Shown piece after piece: positions 36,008-48,325 of a stretch of DNA of 62,221 bases (position 1 is the stretch's first letter; the number at the start of each line of letters is the position of its first letter). Under the pieces are notes generated by a model, which saw only the letters and a program-made list of their open reading frames with translations, did no database searches and was not told the origin of the DNA. Source of the stretch: Didymodactylos carnosus (Eukaryota > Rotifera > Eurotatoria > Philodinida > Philodinidae); assembly GCA_905250885.1 (NCBI GenBank), contig CAJNOQ010000220.1, positions 1 to 62,221 on the forward strand, read 5' to 3'. The translations under genes and the position numbers were made by a program.

Positions 36008-37129
36008 TAATTATGAGTGATTTTAATATTCAAAATCGTACGATAAAAACCCTCATCATTTTAACCCATACAAGTAAAACTGCAAATGCTTTCACATACT
36101 ACTTTGCAGTCAGTATTGCAACCTTGTAGAACTATTTGAAAAAAGTTCGTGTGGAAGTAAGTAGATTTGAAAATATTTGCCAACTTTTCTGAGTACTGAC
36201 TTAAGTAAGCACTTAAAAAAGAAAAGCAAGCAATCAAGTACTTGCATTAAATACGTTCTTTAGGGCACGTTCACCCACGATCCGCCACTGAAGCACAATG
36301 TAGCATATTATAGCTTTTTCATTATTTTTAGATTGTTCTGACAAGCATCTTGGACTTATAACTTGAAACTTTCAAGTCACCTCTGAGGTGAACAGGAAAA
36401 AGAACAAATCGCCTATGTTTAAAGTGTCATGGCGTGTGTATGGTCGTATCCAACAGATGTCCTACTTTTCTGATAAAATTAAAAAAGTTGAGTTATATCC
36501 AATGGGGTTCTCATGAGCTATAAAAGTTCCTATAAACTTAACTTGTATTTTTAAGTTTTCAAATTCTCATATAAGTGTATTATTTCTGGAGTCTATTACT
36601 TGTTTTTTCATTCGACTGTAATGCGCTATCTAAAAGTAGCTAACTATTAGTAAGTCAATTGATCGCACGTCATTTGTTTCCGTTAATTGATTTGAGTTGA
36701 TGTACGTAGCGCTTTTTAAAGCGTTTAAACTTTTTGTTTATTTATTCTTTCAAACTTGTAATAGAACTACAGATTGTCTTCATTTTTCATTTGGTTACTT
36801 TTAGTCAACTAAACCACTGATGTGTCAAACCGCGTCTAATATAATTGCATCTTCTTCTTGTTTCTTTAATACCAGCGAACTATAGTTTTCTACTAGTAGT
36901 CGGAATTGATCATCTCCCTGGCAAAATTTCTTTGTCTATTTAGAAGTAACCAGTATTAGATCTAAATTTGTAGTAGTACGTTAAACAGATGCGTACAACG
37001 GTTTTCTCTTCCAAGATACAAAAAAAGAATTTTGAGACATAGATTGTCTTGGTTATTGCACTGTCTTATCAGATATTTGCTGTTTATCTGTACAGATGAA
37101 CGACATTACACAGATGAGATGGTAGGAAA
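36008..37129. other. Intergenic, no gene recognised
   Basis: Contains an isolated hAT-like end (GATCCGCCACTG near 36280-36291) without a detectable partner or target duplication. Otherwise featureless AT-rich sequence. Confidence 0.5.
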
Positions 37130-37940
37130 ACAATCATTATGATTACGTTTGTCATGTTGATCATTAGCTGCACGATATTGTTGTTGTTGACTTAGATCAG
37201 TGTCAATCGGTGCTAATGTTTGATTACCGCGTTGGGAAGCTTCATAGGCTGGCTATGACTGTTGTTTGGTTAAATATTTACCGATAAATATACGTTTAAC
37301 ATTATCATTTTACGAGTTTTTAATAGATGACGTTTTAGATAGAATAGTTAAACGCAACGATAAATCATTAAAACAAATGTCAAGAAGAGGCGGTTGATTA
37401 TTATTCAGTGCCGTAGAAGTTTTGATTCGCACAACGGAGTCGATAGACGCCGATGGAGCGGTAATTTGTAAATGATTGTGGATATAACCAGTAATGCTTT
37501 GTATGTCATTTGCATCTCGAATTGGTGCAAGATTTTTAACCGCGATATTCCGTTGTTTTACTCACTCAAGTTGTTCGTGTAGATCGACAGAATTGATTAG
37601 ATAGCATTGTATAATTATCATTTATTATATGATTATGTTGTTCAATTTTGTCGATACGGGTCGATAACGATAGTAAACAACGAGATGGTGTACGGATGAT
37701 TGAGGGACCACCTTGACACTTTGTACAGAACTAATTTGAGAATTGTTGCTGTTGACCTAATATTTGATACGTTTGATATGCTTCAGGCGATACATTAGCA
37801 CATCCGATATGAAACCACTTGTCACATTGCAGAGCATTGCCATTTCCTTTAACGATTTGATCACAAGAACACAACACTTCGAGTGACAGTGAGTGGGGCG
37901 AGGACGCAGCCATACACGGACGTTTTGGAAATGGCATAAT
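37130..37940 (-). pseudogene. LINE ORF1 relic with PHD-type zinc finger
   Basis: Reading the minus strand from about 37937: a PHD-like cluster (LCSCDQIVKG, ALQCDKWFHIGC, then after a stop FCTKCQGG), a short helical segment (RIDKIEQHNHIINDN), then after frameshifts a stretch resembling the RNA-binding part of LINE ORF1 proteins (RIKTSTALNNNQPPLLDI, ending TKQQS and YRAANDQH). Several stops and frameshifts interrupt it, and one cysteine of the usual CDxC pair is missing. PHD fingers in ORF1 are known from CR1-like non-LTR retrotransposons. I see no adjacent endonuclease or reverse transcriptase, so this is a truncated, dead copy. Confidence 0.6.
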
Positions 37941-38211
37941 AAAAAAAATAGTAAATAATAGTCAAACAATAGCTAGAAATACAGAGACTTCGCAATTGCT
38001 CGGTCTCGTTAATATGTGTTATATTTACATTTTTAAATGACCTATCAAAATTGGCTCTTTCTGAACATCTGAAGATAAGTAGTCAATGAACTGAGAGCTT
38101 TGCAGAGAGATAAAGACAATTCTTAATTACTAGCAAACTTCCTGTGCACCGATCGAGCAACATACCTTGTATCAGTTAGCATCCAAGTTTGAGGAACAAA
38201 TTCTGCAATCT

Positions 38212-38459
38212 CATGTAAATATTTTTCAATCGTAGATGCGTCTGTAAATTCGTTTTATGTTGCGTTTAATCGCTCCGAAAATGCGCCATTTACTAGCCTT
38301 TAAACGCTTTTGAGAAATTTTTCATGAGAAACCGCGTTAATACCCGGTTTGGTTAAAACTGCTGGACGCATTTAAACGCCATTTATCGTTGAGACGCGTC
38401 TTTTCTATAAAAAAAACGCGTCAAACAGCGTCTTTTCAGACGCAATGAATTTACATGGG
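38212..38459. mobile_element. CATGTAAAT-ended element, third copy
   Basis: It starts CATGTAAATATTTTTCAATC, the same edge as at 2201. It ends GAATTTACATGGG, giving an inverted pair CATGTAAAT/ATTTACATG. The interior has GACGCGTC, AACGCGTC and TTTAAACGC units. It lies about 145 bp before the first exon of the FHIP1 gene. Confidence 0.72.
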
Positions 38460-38602
38460 ATGACTGTATCAAAATCTCGAACAATGAAAAGTTTGATGCT
38501 ATTCAAGTCTTTTGAGCAGTAAATATTCAGAAATAATGTTTGTTTATTCCATACTGACAGACAAATATTTTTAAATTACCAACTACAATTTCAATCTATT
38601 TT

Positions 38603-38604
38603 AG
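38603..38604 (+). promoter_or_regulatory. Candidate splice (trans-splice) acceptor at the 5' end of FHIP1
   Basis: CAATCTATTTTAG ends at 38604, 16 bases before the ATG I use (38621). Another ATG directly at the acceptor opens a 14-codon frame that stops, so it would be a short upstream frame. It could equally end a 5' UTR intron, or the exon could have upstream coding partners. Confidence 0.45.
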
Positions 38605-38620
38605 ATGTCTTGGTACTGGG

Positions 38621-41600
38621 ATGAGTTATCACTGGAAACGCCATCATAGCTCTGAAAGCTTCGAGGACGATAGTGACGACGTTCAATTAACAGTAAGTTT
38701 CTTGTTTTGAAAAACTTTTTTTGATCTGCTGTTATATTTTTAATTAATATCGTAAAGCTCTAGCAACATGTGATATGTTCGGAAATATGAGAGGGTGTGT
38801 TTGCCATAAAAATAGAATCGTGATACATAATCATCACAAACCAAAAGAACAACGCAGAGTCCACTGCTGAGTGAACGATCTATACAAGAAGAAAGTACCT
38901 AAATATTTTTTCCATAACTGTTGAAGCTAAGCTATTGTTTATTTTTGTACTATCTTGCTACCCAAATGATCATTTATTTGAAGAGCTATTTGTTGCATAT
39001 ACTACTTCTGAAATTTTTACTCATTTTTTTCTCGTCGATTGATGGATATGCAATGAAGGTAGACTTTCTTAGTGAAAGTTTTATATCGGACCATCGGTTC
39101 TTATCCGGAATAAAGAAAATGATTTGATATTGAAAATAAATTAATCGATCATTGCAGATACGAACATTTGTTCTCTTTTATATTGTAAAAGTGCGTTTGT
39201 CGTATGTAAAAAGGATTGACAGTAATTTACTTGTTTTGTTTTTTGTCTAGAATTAATCAGGTGTAATAATTAGCTCAGTAGTGTTGATTGTTCCTTTTCA
39301 GAATTTATTTTTAATTCCAGTAGTTATATTATGTTAATTAATTTGTTTCCTTGACCTGTTGATTATTACTATACGCTTTATTCTATCAAAATATAAGTGA
39401 AAAAATTTCACTATAGTAATTGAAAACACAAAATCAATTTGTACGAATCCAGTTGGACTCCCCGAATAGATGAACTTAGTTTTGCTGAAAACTATAGGAG
39501 TAAATTCACCGTTCATTTTCTATCCGTCATCGTCTGTGTCCGGATATTGAATCAGTGCAAAAATTTTCACACTCTCAGATAGTATGGAAATTGAATTTTT
39601 TAGTGTTTTTCTGCAAAAAAAGGAGAATTTCTAATTACTGGTTTGGTATACATCTAATATTTGTGATCCTCTATGTTACAGAACGATTGAAATTGTGCAA
39701 TAGGCTCAATGTTTTCGGTGTGAGTTTGATATGATGTTTATATATTTTTTAGGTCTCTATATCAACTAATACTGGTGATAATAGAGTGTATCACCATATT
39801 ATAAGTGGGAGAAAGATAACATAAGAGAAACAACCGTCATTTACGCTTTTCTTTTTTCTTCTAGTATTTCTTCTGTTTTTGTAGTCAACTACTTGAAAGA
39901 ATTATCTTGGCAATTTTATTCATCGATACGCTTCATTATCTGTACAAATTGTACATAAACATCTGTATTCCCTCTTACCATTGTCGTTTTGTATAACAAT
40001 TGCATACGTCAAGGATAACAAATTAAGTAGTCTAGAAAAAAAAAAAAATTTTTTTTTCTTACTCAAATGTCACGCTATATTCTAGGGACAATACGTTTTT
40101 TTCTATACTTTTTAGAGAAAAAAATGTTTCTGATTATTTTCATTAAATGTCCTTGATCATTGTTCTTGTTTTTAGTTACTGATGCTGTGTTGTTATCGTT
40201 ATCGATTTTTCTCACTAATTTTTTTTTTTTTTGGATTGCTATTATCAATCATCATTTTCGATCTCATTTACTCTATAGACGAATGATTTTTACTTTATTC
40301 ATCAACATAAAGGTCATACAAGAATGACATTCTTAAATATGAAGGAGAACAAAAACAAAATGATTACTGAAAATGGTCAGTGTCAAATTGAAAATAATTG
40401 TCTTGAGGTACTAAATACTAAAAATGTAGCTTAAAGTAAGAAAATATCGTTAATGAAGGAAGTTAGTCTACCATCTATTTGTGTCATGTAATTCAAATTT
40501 CTAAAACAGTAAATGAATAAACATTCTTTTTCAATAAAAATAAAATCTTTTCGAAGTAGAAAATGTTGTTATATAAATTTTTTTTTTACTACATTCAGTT
40601 CAAGTATGTTATTTCTCACATCTTCTTCGTTCATGCAAGAGTCAATCATTCATAGTTAGAACAATTATTGGTAACAGATATTAAGTAGAAAAATATGAGA
40701 TCTATGATTTTATTAAAAATTATTAAAAATTAGAACTGGATTAATAAAAGATATTTCCATCTGAAAAATGTTTTTAGTGAGTCATATTCTTATTGAAAAA
40801 AAAATATTCTTTTTTACTCATAATGGTATAGTTTTTTTAACTTTTAAATATGGTCCATTTATCTCTTTATATTGTATGAACAAATGATTTATTTGTTTAA
40901 TTTATATAACTGTTTGTTTTAGGTATTACGTCAACACTGGAAGCAAATTTTACAAATATTTAATAAATCTTTAATTGATCAAGATGATACCACATGTGTT
41001 ATCAATCATTTTCAATATATGGTACAATTACTCACCGATGAAGTCTCCGTACAAGAACAATCAGGACCTGTTCTGATATATTTTATATCCGAATCAATAT
41101 TTGATACATTTTTTATTTGGTCATTAAGTTGTCCCGAATATGCTCATGAATTAAAATATCATCAACTTCGATTTTTCGAATATTTATTAAGTCGTTCAAG
41201 ACATGAACTTTTATTTCATAAACAAATTGTACGTATGATGTTTATTTAGCTTGTAAAAGACAATTAATATTTTCTTTTTTAGTTTAAACCATTGTTAAAT
41301 TTATTGAGATCTTGTGAGTCATCATCATGCATCGATTTAATCGAAAAACATATGATCGTTGTACTGAATCAAGTAAGTGTAGATTTAAATAAATAAAGTG
41401 TATTTCTGAATAATATCTTTACTTTAAGGTTTGTGTCAGTATAACAAAAAGTACACCATTGTTAGAACTATGTTTTGATATTAGTGCAGAACAAGGTCCA
41501 GCGAGATTTATTATATTTTCATTGTTAATCCCATTTGTTCATCGAGCTGAATTAACGGGTAAGAGAGTAAATAAAATGTACATTTATTTATTGCATGTTT

Positions 41601-44600
41601 TATTACTAAAATTTTCGAAAGAGAGATTCTTTCGTTTTTTTTATGTACAGCTCAAAATTGAAACAAAAACAAGTTATTATTAGGTTCTAATCGATTCATT
41701 TGTTTTATTTAAATCGTAGAAATTTTAATAAAATACAGTTGATTTTTAACATGTCTCTAATTTTGCTCAATAATTTTGCTGCTCAGTAGATAACGAATAG
41801 GATTTTATAATTATTTTGTTCACAACATTTAAAAATGGATATATGTGTGTTTTTAAGATGGACCAGCATCACGGGGAATAACAACAGGTGTGAGATTAAA
41901 CGCATGCTTTGTTAAAAGCAAGAAATATTACCTTGCATGCTTTGTATTTTTGTTGTTATTTTTTTCTCATTCATTAAATATTCTGCGTGTAATCTATTTC
42001 TATTTTGTTTTTAACAAATGCTTTTTAACTAACAGAACTAGCAATGGCAAGAAAGTGTTTTGTGTTTTTCTAATGCTTGTTTTATCTTTTATTCCTCGAT
42101 AGATTTATATAAACTCATTTTTGTCTTTTCATTTTATATAGGTCAACAAGCAAGAGATGCACTATTACTCATTATGCAGTTATCAAGTAGAAATGAACAT
42201 ATCGCCAAATATATTGTGGAAAATACAAATTTTTGTCCAGTAAGCTAAAACGAAACGCTAAAATAATTTTTTTCATAAGTATAAATTCATCTTGTTTTAG
42301 ATTTTGGCCACTGGATTGAGTGCATTATATTCGGATCTACCTCATCGTCTTCCGTTTTACAATGATGATTGGTATCATTTAACGAAAAAAGAATGGTCTG
42401 AAACGGCATCATTAGTACAATTTATGAATTCATTACAATTTTGCAACGATGTCATACAGGTATAAAGATTATTTCTGTTTTTTTATTGTGAATTTTTGAT
42501 GATTTTTTCTGCTTTACAGATTGCTCATCCATCCATTGGTCATCATTTAATACAATATGTTTATCATGGATTTCTTGTTCCCGTACTCGGACCAGCAATT
42601 CATCAAGTACGAATAGATTTTGTTTTTTACTTATCAATAACTTTGGGGGATGGAAAAAATGTTGCGATGGCTGCACGCATACATTGCTTTTTTCTTCTTA
42701 CTTTCTCTCTCTCTCTCTCTCTCTCTCAAAAAAGCATGTGTATGCTAATCTCTTTTATTTAGCATTGTCCTATGAATAGAATTTTTTCAATTATCACATC
42801 CACACATCAACAACAGTTACAATATGAGGTCTTATCTTGCTCTCTTCTATTTCCTTTTGCACGGGGTATTTGGTGATGATAAAAAATTCCCTTTATTCTG
42901 TACTATGACTATCCATGCATGTTTATACATACATAAGTTTTGGTTGGTGAACTGGTTTGTTTTTTGTATGCGAATCTCTTTCCATAGCTTCATTTATATT
43001 GAGATTAATGACTTTGTCATCATATTTTGTATAGAAAAATCCAGTTATTATTTCTCTCAACAGTTCTCTTTTTTTTAACATTTACTGTAAGATTTTTAAA
43101 ATTTGATTTTTTGCAAAATTCAATAATGACTTTTGCAAAATGTATACATTATGATGATACTCGAGTGTTTTTGTTTTTTTTATCTAATAGTATGACTTTA
43201 ATTACAGTGGTAGTCTAGATCGATTATCATTGTATTTATTCGGCTTTGATTCTCCACTCATTTATCTTTAGCATTTGTTTGTATGTTATTATTATTATTA
43301 TTTACTTTACATGCTTTGTATTTGAATTAATTATCGTTTAGTGTCTTTATACTGTATATCCACGCACATACACACACACACATTGTTTTCTCTTTGTCAG
43401 TGTCAATGTGTGTTTTATTTCTTAGGAAATTCATGCTATGCCGGCGAAATTCTTAGAATTGCAACAGTTTTCGGTAAATATCTTCTTGGTCTAAATTAGA
43501 CTATTTAGCAGACATAGTTTTTATCTTGATACTTTGTAGTTTATAATAGCTCAAATTATTGCTAATGTGTTTTGTATGTGTGCCTATTTTGTTTAGCATC
43601 TTATATATTGAACATTTTTAGTTTTAGTGATTAGTTTAATCGTTAAAAAACAATATCTTGTTTTTTTTTTGATTTTTTTTCTTCTTTTCTTCATTATTAT
43701 CTTTCTTTTACGTGATTTTTTTCCTGCTGCTTGAACTAATTCCTAGAAATTGTCTCCTTACGCTAAAATTGTCTTTGCTCCTTTACTCAAAAGTTATATA
43801 CAAAAATTTTATGGCTATATGAAGGAAAGCTGCTACCATTAATAGTTGAGATACTTGTTCTAATTAACGGAATGCTGTAATGATCGAACGGTTTTCCTCT
43901 TTAGTTATTTGCTCTTACATATCATTTTATTTTCGTTAATTTATTTTGTGCTAAATTGAACACAACAAATAGATAAGCACATTGATTTGATGTAGAAGGA
44001 AATAAACAGTTGAGTTATATTTCTTTTATTTACAACCAATGTTTGATCTAATGTTTGAAGAAATTCTACGCAGATGTTTAATGCCCTTGAATTTTAATTT
44101 TTGTTTTTTTGTACATTTTTAATATAACAAAAATATGGAATGTTTTACCGTGATTGTGTGCATGATTTTACTGCATGACAAATCTTTGTCTTGATTGTAG
44201 ATATTTTATTATTAGACAAACAAAAAAATCTCATGTAATTTATATATTTTTTTCTTCTTTTTTTTTTTTTTGTCTAGAATACAATGGATGAAGTTGTTGC
44301 CGCAACAGCATATCTCGATTTATTTTTACGTACAGTCAACGAACCAGCATTATTAAAAGTATTTTTAAGATTTATTCTTTGTGCAAGAATAGATGAAATA
44401 AATCTTTTGGATACTCTAATACAAAGAATAAATAATAATACCAAAGTATGTCTTGATTTCTAAAATTATACAATAATAAATTTTTATTCTTCGTTAATTT
44501 TTAGTTAGGAGTTGTTTCACTTGGATTGTTTCATACATTAATTAATCTCAATTGTGAAGATGTGATGTATCGTCTTATATTTATGTAAGTTTATAAAAAT

Positions 44601-47600
44601 AGTTCAAATATTTTATTTTATTAATTCATCTCTTTAAAGGTATCTTATTCCGTGTCGTCATGTTATGTGTAGTCAAAAACGATATATTGGTGATATGGAA
44701 ATTTATGGAAAGAATGTCGAAAGATTTCTATCATTGAGACCATCATTTCTAAATAAGAATAATTTAGTTGATTCAACACAAAAGTAAAATAAGAATGCTT
44801 TTTATATTGTCTGTTTTATCTAATAATTTTGTTTTTTCTTCTATAGTGAACAGTCAAAACAGCAACAACGCGTATGTTTTGATGATACATCGCACGAACG
44901 ATATGAATGCACATTTAGTGCTTATTTGGAAGTAAATAAAATGTTATGATTCGTTTAAAATTATTAATGGAAAAATTTGTTACTTTATAGGATGCTCATT
45001 TTGAAATATTACGTTGTCGAATTGCTTGTCGACAATGGTCAGCTCCCTATGATGGAGAAAATCCGTCGTCTGAATCGGTTATCGGTGATTCTGATTTAAT
45101 TTCATTAGCTAGCAGTATATCATCGTTAATAGACAATAATAATCAAATTAGTTCTAATAAAAAATTATCTAAATTGGGTGATGGTCTGATAAAACCGACA
45201 ACAATGATGGGTAAAAATGTAGCATCATCAAATGATTCAGGTATTCATGAAGATGGTTTAGATACTTATTCACAAAATGATGTACAAGTATCTCCAAGTC
45301 TAGCAATCGATAATGATCAAAATGTTACAGATGGAATTATGAAGCAAAATGAAACAGTTATTAAAAATGAATTTCAATTACCATCGTGGTTAGCAAATGG
45401 TGAACCAGTTCCAGATGATTTATTGAAAAAATATGTACATAAAAACAGTGAACATTCTTATCATCAAAATCATCAAAAACAGCATATTTATGATACAGAA
45501 GAAAATGAAGATGATGACGAATATTATAATAATTATTATTCATTTTCGTACGTTGGAGATTTATCAAATAGTGATGATACATCATCGACAAAATCGTCAA
45601 TTGCACCATCAAATATATATTTGTCGGATAGTATCAGAACGTGTGTTGATACACTAAATGGATGTTTAAACACGTTTGTTACGATGAATGAACATTTTTC
45701 ATCATCAATTAATAACTTTTCAGAATCAAAAATTTTATCTGATGAATTATCAGAGAGTGTGGATGAAAATATTATAAGAACTTTGTTGAATGAACTTCTC
45801 GATACTGTAACTGAACTAAATATAACGAACGAAGTGATAGTAAATGACCATATAATAGAGCAAGAAAAAGACATTTCAATCGAAAAATTGTCAACGTTAA
45901 CGCTTGATACATCTCTCCTTTCTGAAATATGCTCGAAAGCAACAAATCCCTATTCTTTAAATGATTTTTTAACTGTACTTGATCAATCTATTGATCTAAA
46001 TGGTAGTAGTCATTTTATATCGTCTAAAGCTTTACAATATGCTGAAGAAATTGTGCGTGATATTTTACAGTTATCAGATGAAATTGAAAAACAAAAAATA
46101 TTAAATGGAAATGTTACTTATAAACAGCAAGAAAATGGTGATCAATTATTATTTCCCACCGATACAAACGAGGGTACTAATCCATTTATATCAACAACAC
46201 AATCAAGTTATTCAATGTATTCGTTACAACAATCAGTTAGTATGGATTTATCTCAAATGATTAATGATAATAATAATCAAACAACTGCTAATAATACATC
46301 AGCAATTGCCACTAGTACAATTCAAACACAACAACAAATAGGAAATGGAAAATTATCTGATGTTGGTAAGAAAACTAAATGATATTTTTTTTTAAGAAAA
46401 ATAAAATTTTTGAATAAAAATTTGATATTTTAGGACCATTTTTACGAACGATATTTATTAAATTGGAAAATATGTTACAAAACTCGTTATATGTCAATCT
46501 ACTTTTAACCGGTATTATAGCTCGATTAGCTTATTATTCTCAACCATTGTTAAGATCGTTACTTCTTAATCACAGTCTTGTACTTGAAACAAATGTCAAA
46601 TCTTTATTTCAAGTATGACAAACGAAATATTGATGTGCATTTATTTTAATTTTCACTTTTTTCTTTCCCTTAAGATATTATCTAATTTAAAGTCAAAACT
46701 TGAATCAACATCTCAGACATTCAATGACTTTTCTTATCTCGTTGAACAAGCTCAAGATTGTCTATACAAAAGAGAAGCAACTGCTAAAGTAGGTTGTCAT
46801 AAATGAAATTGACATATTCATCTTAATTTCTTCTCATTTTATATAGGAATATGAAGATTTACAAAGACGTACGCGATCACCATCGCGAACTCGATCAAAA
46901 TCAGTTGATCCATCAAAAGGTATTTATCAACTGTATTTTGGTTTTTTTTTATACTTTGAATTGGAGTAAACAAAGAAAGACAGTTATTTTTCGTTTATAG
47001 CAGATGATGAAAACATTCACTCCACTGCAAAATCGTCGATATCAAAAGGTTGACCTCTTTTTCCTGTTCTTTCTGTCCTTTATATTGTGCGATTGCGCGA
47101 ATATGATTTGCATGAAATAAAATTTTTATTAGGATAGTTCATTGCATGTTAGAAATTAAAATAAATATATTTTAGTCTACGATTTGCTTAATCTTTTACT
47201 CTTTTTTTTATTTATTTAGAACGTGGATCACGTCGAAATCGTATACTTGATTTTTTCCGTCGTGGTCGTCCAAATGAAAGATCTGGATCAAAACCTTCGT
47301 TAGATCAGTCACATGTTACATTAGTAAATAAAGCATCAATAAAGTATGTAATATTTGCTATATTCGACATTTTTTTCATTTGGTTGTCTGCCACTACTCT
47401 TCTCTTTGCATTTAGCTCTTTGAATTCACAGTAAATTCTTCTTTTTCTATGACTATTTTGCTTTCTCTATATTCAAATTTTAAATGTTGTGTGCTTCTAG
47501 TAAAACTGTTGCTAAAGTTAAACTAGGAAGATTAAAAGAGTTGGAAAGGAATTGTATTTTTTTTTGAATGTACTTCACGCTTTATGTAGATATGAAAATA

Positions 47601-48325
47601 TTGCAAACTTAGCACGAGTTTCGATTAAGCATTGAAACGATATTTTTTTAGCTATGATGAAGTCTTCGATATGGAACTGAACACACAGTTTCCGGTTAGT
47701 TTAGAGATTTGAGATAGATATACGTATGTATAACTCTTAGGATAGGTAAATTGAATGTGTTTGGATGAGATAAAATATTCATACGAATTTTCAACGTAAT
47801 TATGAGTAGAGATGTTAGACATGCCGCCGATGCAGCAAAGTTTTTTACAAAAGACCCGCCGAATGTCGAAATTTCTGAAGAAATAAACTGTACGCCCGCC
47901 GCCGATTGCAAATTTCTTTTGTATTCTTCATGCCGATGACGACGAAAAGTCTATCGGCTAACACCTCTAATTATGAGAGTCCAGATGTTCGGTATTCTAT
48001 ATACAAAACGGCTGTCATTACCATATCCAATAATTCAATATTGTATGTTTCTGCTAAACTAGCTGTTGTTGTCAGTTGTTCTTATCTTTATACACTATTA
48101 TTAATACTATTTTTCATATAACTTAGATTCATTAATATTCGTGATGGAATATTAACATCAGCTGCTTTACCATCAAATATTCTCAATGAATGGGATGATC
48201 CAAAAACGAGAAATGTTGCTTATTGTGCTGTGATATTTAATGAATTTTTAAAAGAATTGGCAGCTATTACTCAAGAACATGCTGTTCAACAGTTTGATGA
48301 TACTTCATTTTATTTCACGTTTTGA
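38621..48325 (+). CDS. FHIP1: FHIP1/FAM160A-type FTS-Hook-interacting protein
   Basis: Eighteen exons: 38621-38692, 40923-41228, 41283-41372, 41429-41558, 42142-42239, 42301-42459, 42520-42606, 44278-44445, 44505-44584, 44640-44783, 44847-44931, 44991-46365, 46434-46612, 46675-46788, 46847-46919, 47001-47048, 47220-47343, 48127-48325. They encode about 1176 residues in consistent phase. The N-terminal helical domain (about 25-473) contains GQQARDALLLIMQLSS, ILATGLSALYSDLPHRLPF, GFLVPVLGPAIHQ, ATAYLDLFLRTVNEPALL and YLIPCRHVM, then ACRQWSAPYDGENPS. A long acidic, Asn/Ser-rich low-complexity middle lies in one large exon (44991-46365). The conserved C-terminal part has FIKLENMLQNSLYVNLLLTG and ends VAYCAVIFNEFLKELAAITQ. 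In animals FHIP proteins join AKTIP/FTS and Hook to couple dynein to endosomes. The start is uncertain; internal exon 47001-47048 has a weak donor. A hAT MITE sits in the last intron and a 2.2-kb intron follows exon 1. Confidence 0.92.
41858..41887 (+). other. Candidate 30-nt in-frame cassette microexon in FHIP1
   Basis: It has an acceptor TTTTTAAG and donor CAG|GTGTGAG. Inserting it between exons 4 and 5 keeps the frame and adds ten residues (DGPASRGITT). Human FHIP1 has no residues there, so it would be alternative or lineage-specific. It is purely predicted. Confidence 0.4.
42704..42727. repeat. (CT)n microsatellite in FHIP1 intron
   Basis: About 12 CT dinucleotides, in the intron following the exon that ends in GPAIHQ. 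Confidence 0.95.
43426..43473 (+). other. Candidate 48-nt in-frame cassette exon in FHIP1
   Basis: It is bordered by TTTCTTAG and TCG|GTAAAT. Inserted between exons 7 and 8 it keeps the frame and adds 16 residues (EIHAMPAKFLELQQFS). The flanking junction without it already aligns with human FHIP1, so it would be an optional exon. Confidence 0.4.
47799..47977. mobile_element. hAT-type MITE with perfect 8-bp target duplication in the last FHIP1 intron
   Basis: The 163-bp element (47807-47969) starts TAGAGATGTTAG and ends CTAACACCTCTA. It is flanked by the perfect direct repeat ATTATGAG at 47799-47806 and 47970-47977. The interior has CCGCCGATG-type repeats, G/C-richer than its surroundings. 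No coding capacity. Confidence 0.9.

Noticed and set aside
47501-47553. Possible extra FHIP1 exon (acceptor CTTCTAG, donor ATT|GTATTT), with another at 47652-47694
   Set aside because: Neither alone nor together do they keep the frame into the final exon at 48127; joining 47343 directly to 48127 gives the conserved C-terminus.
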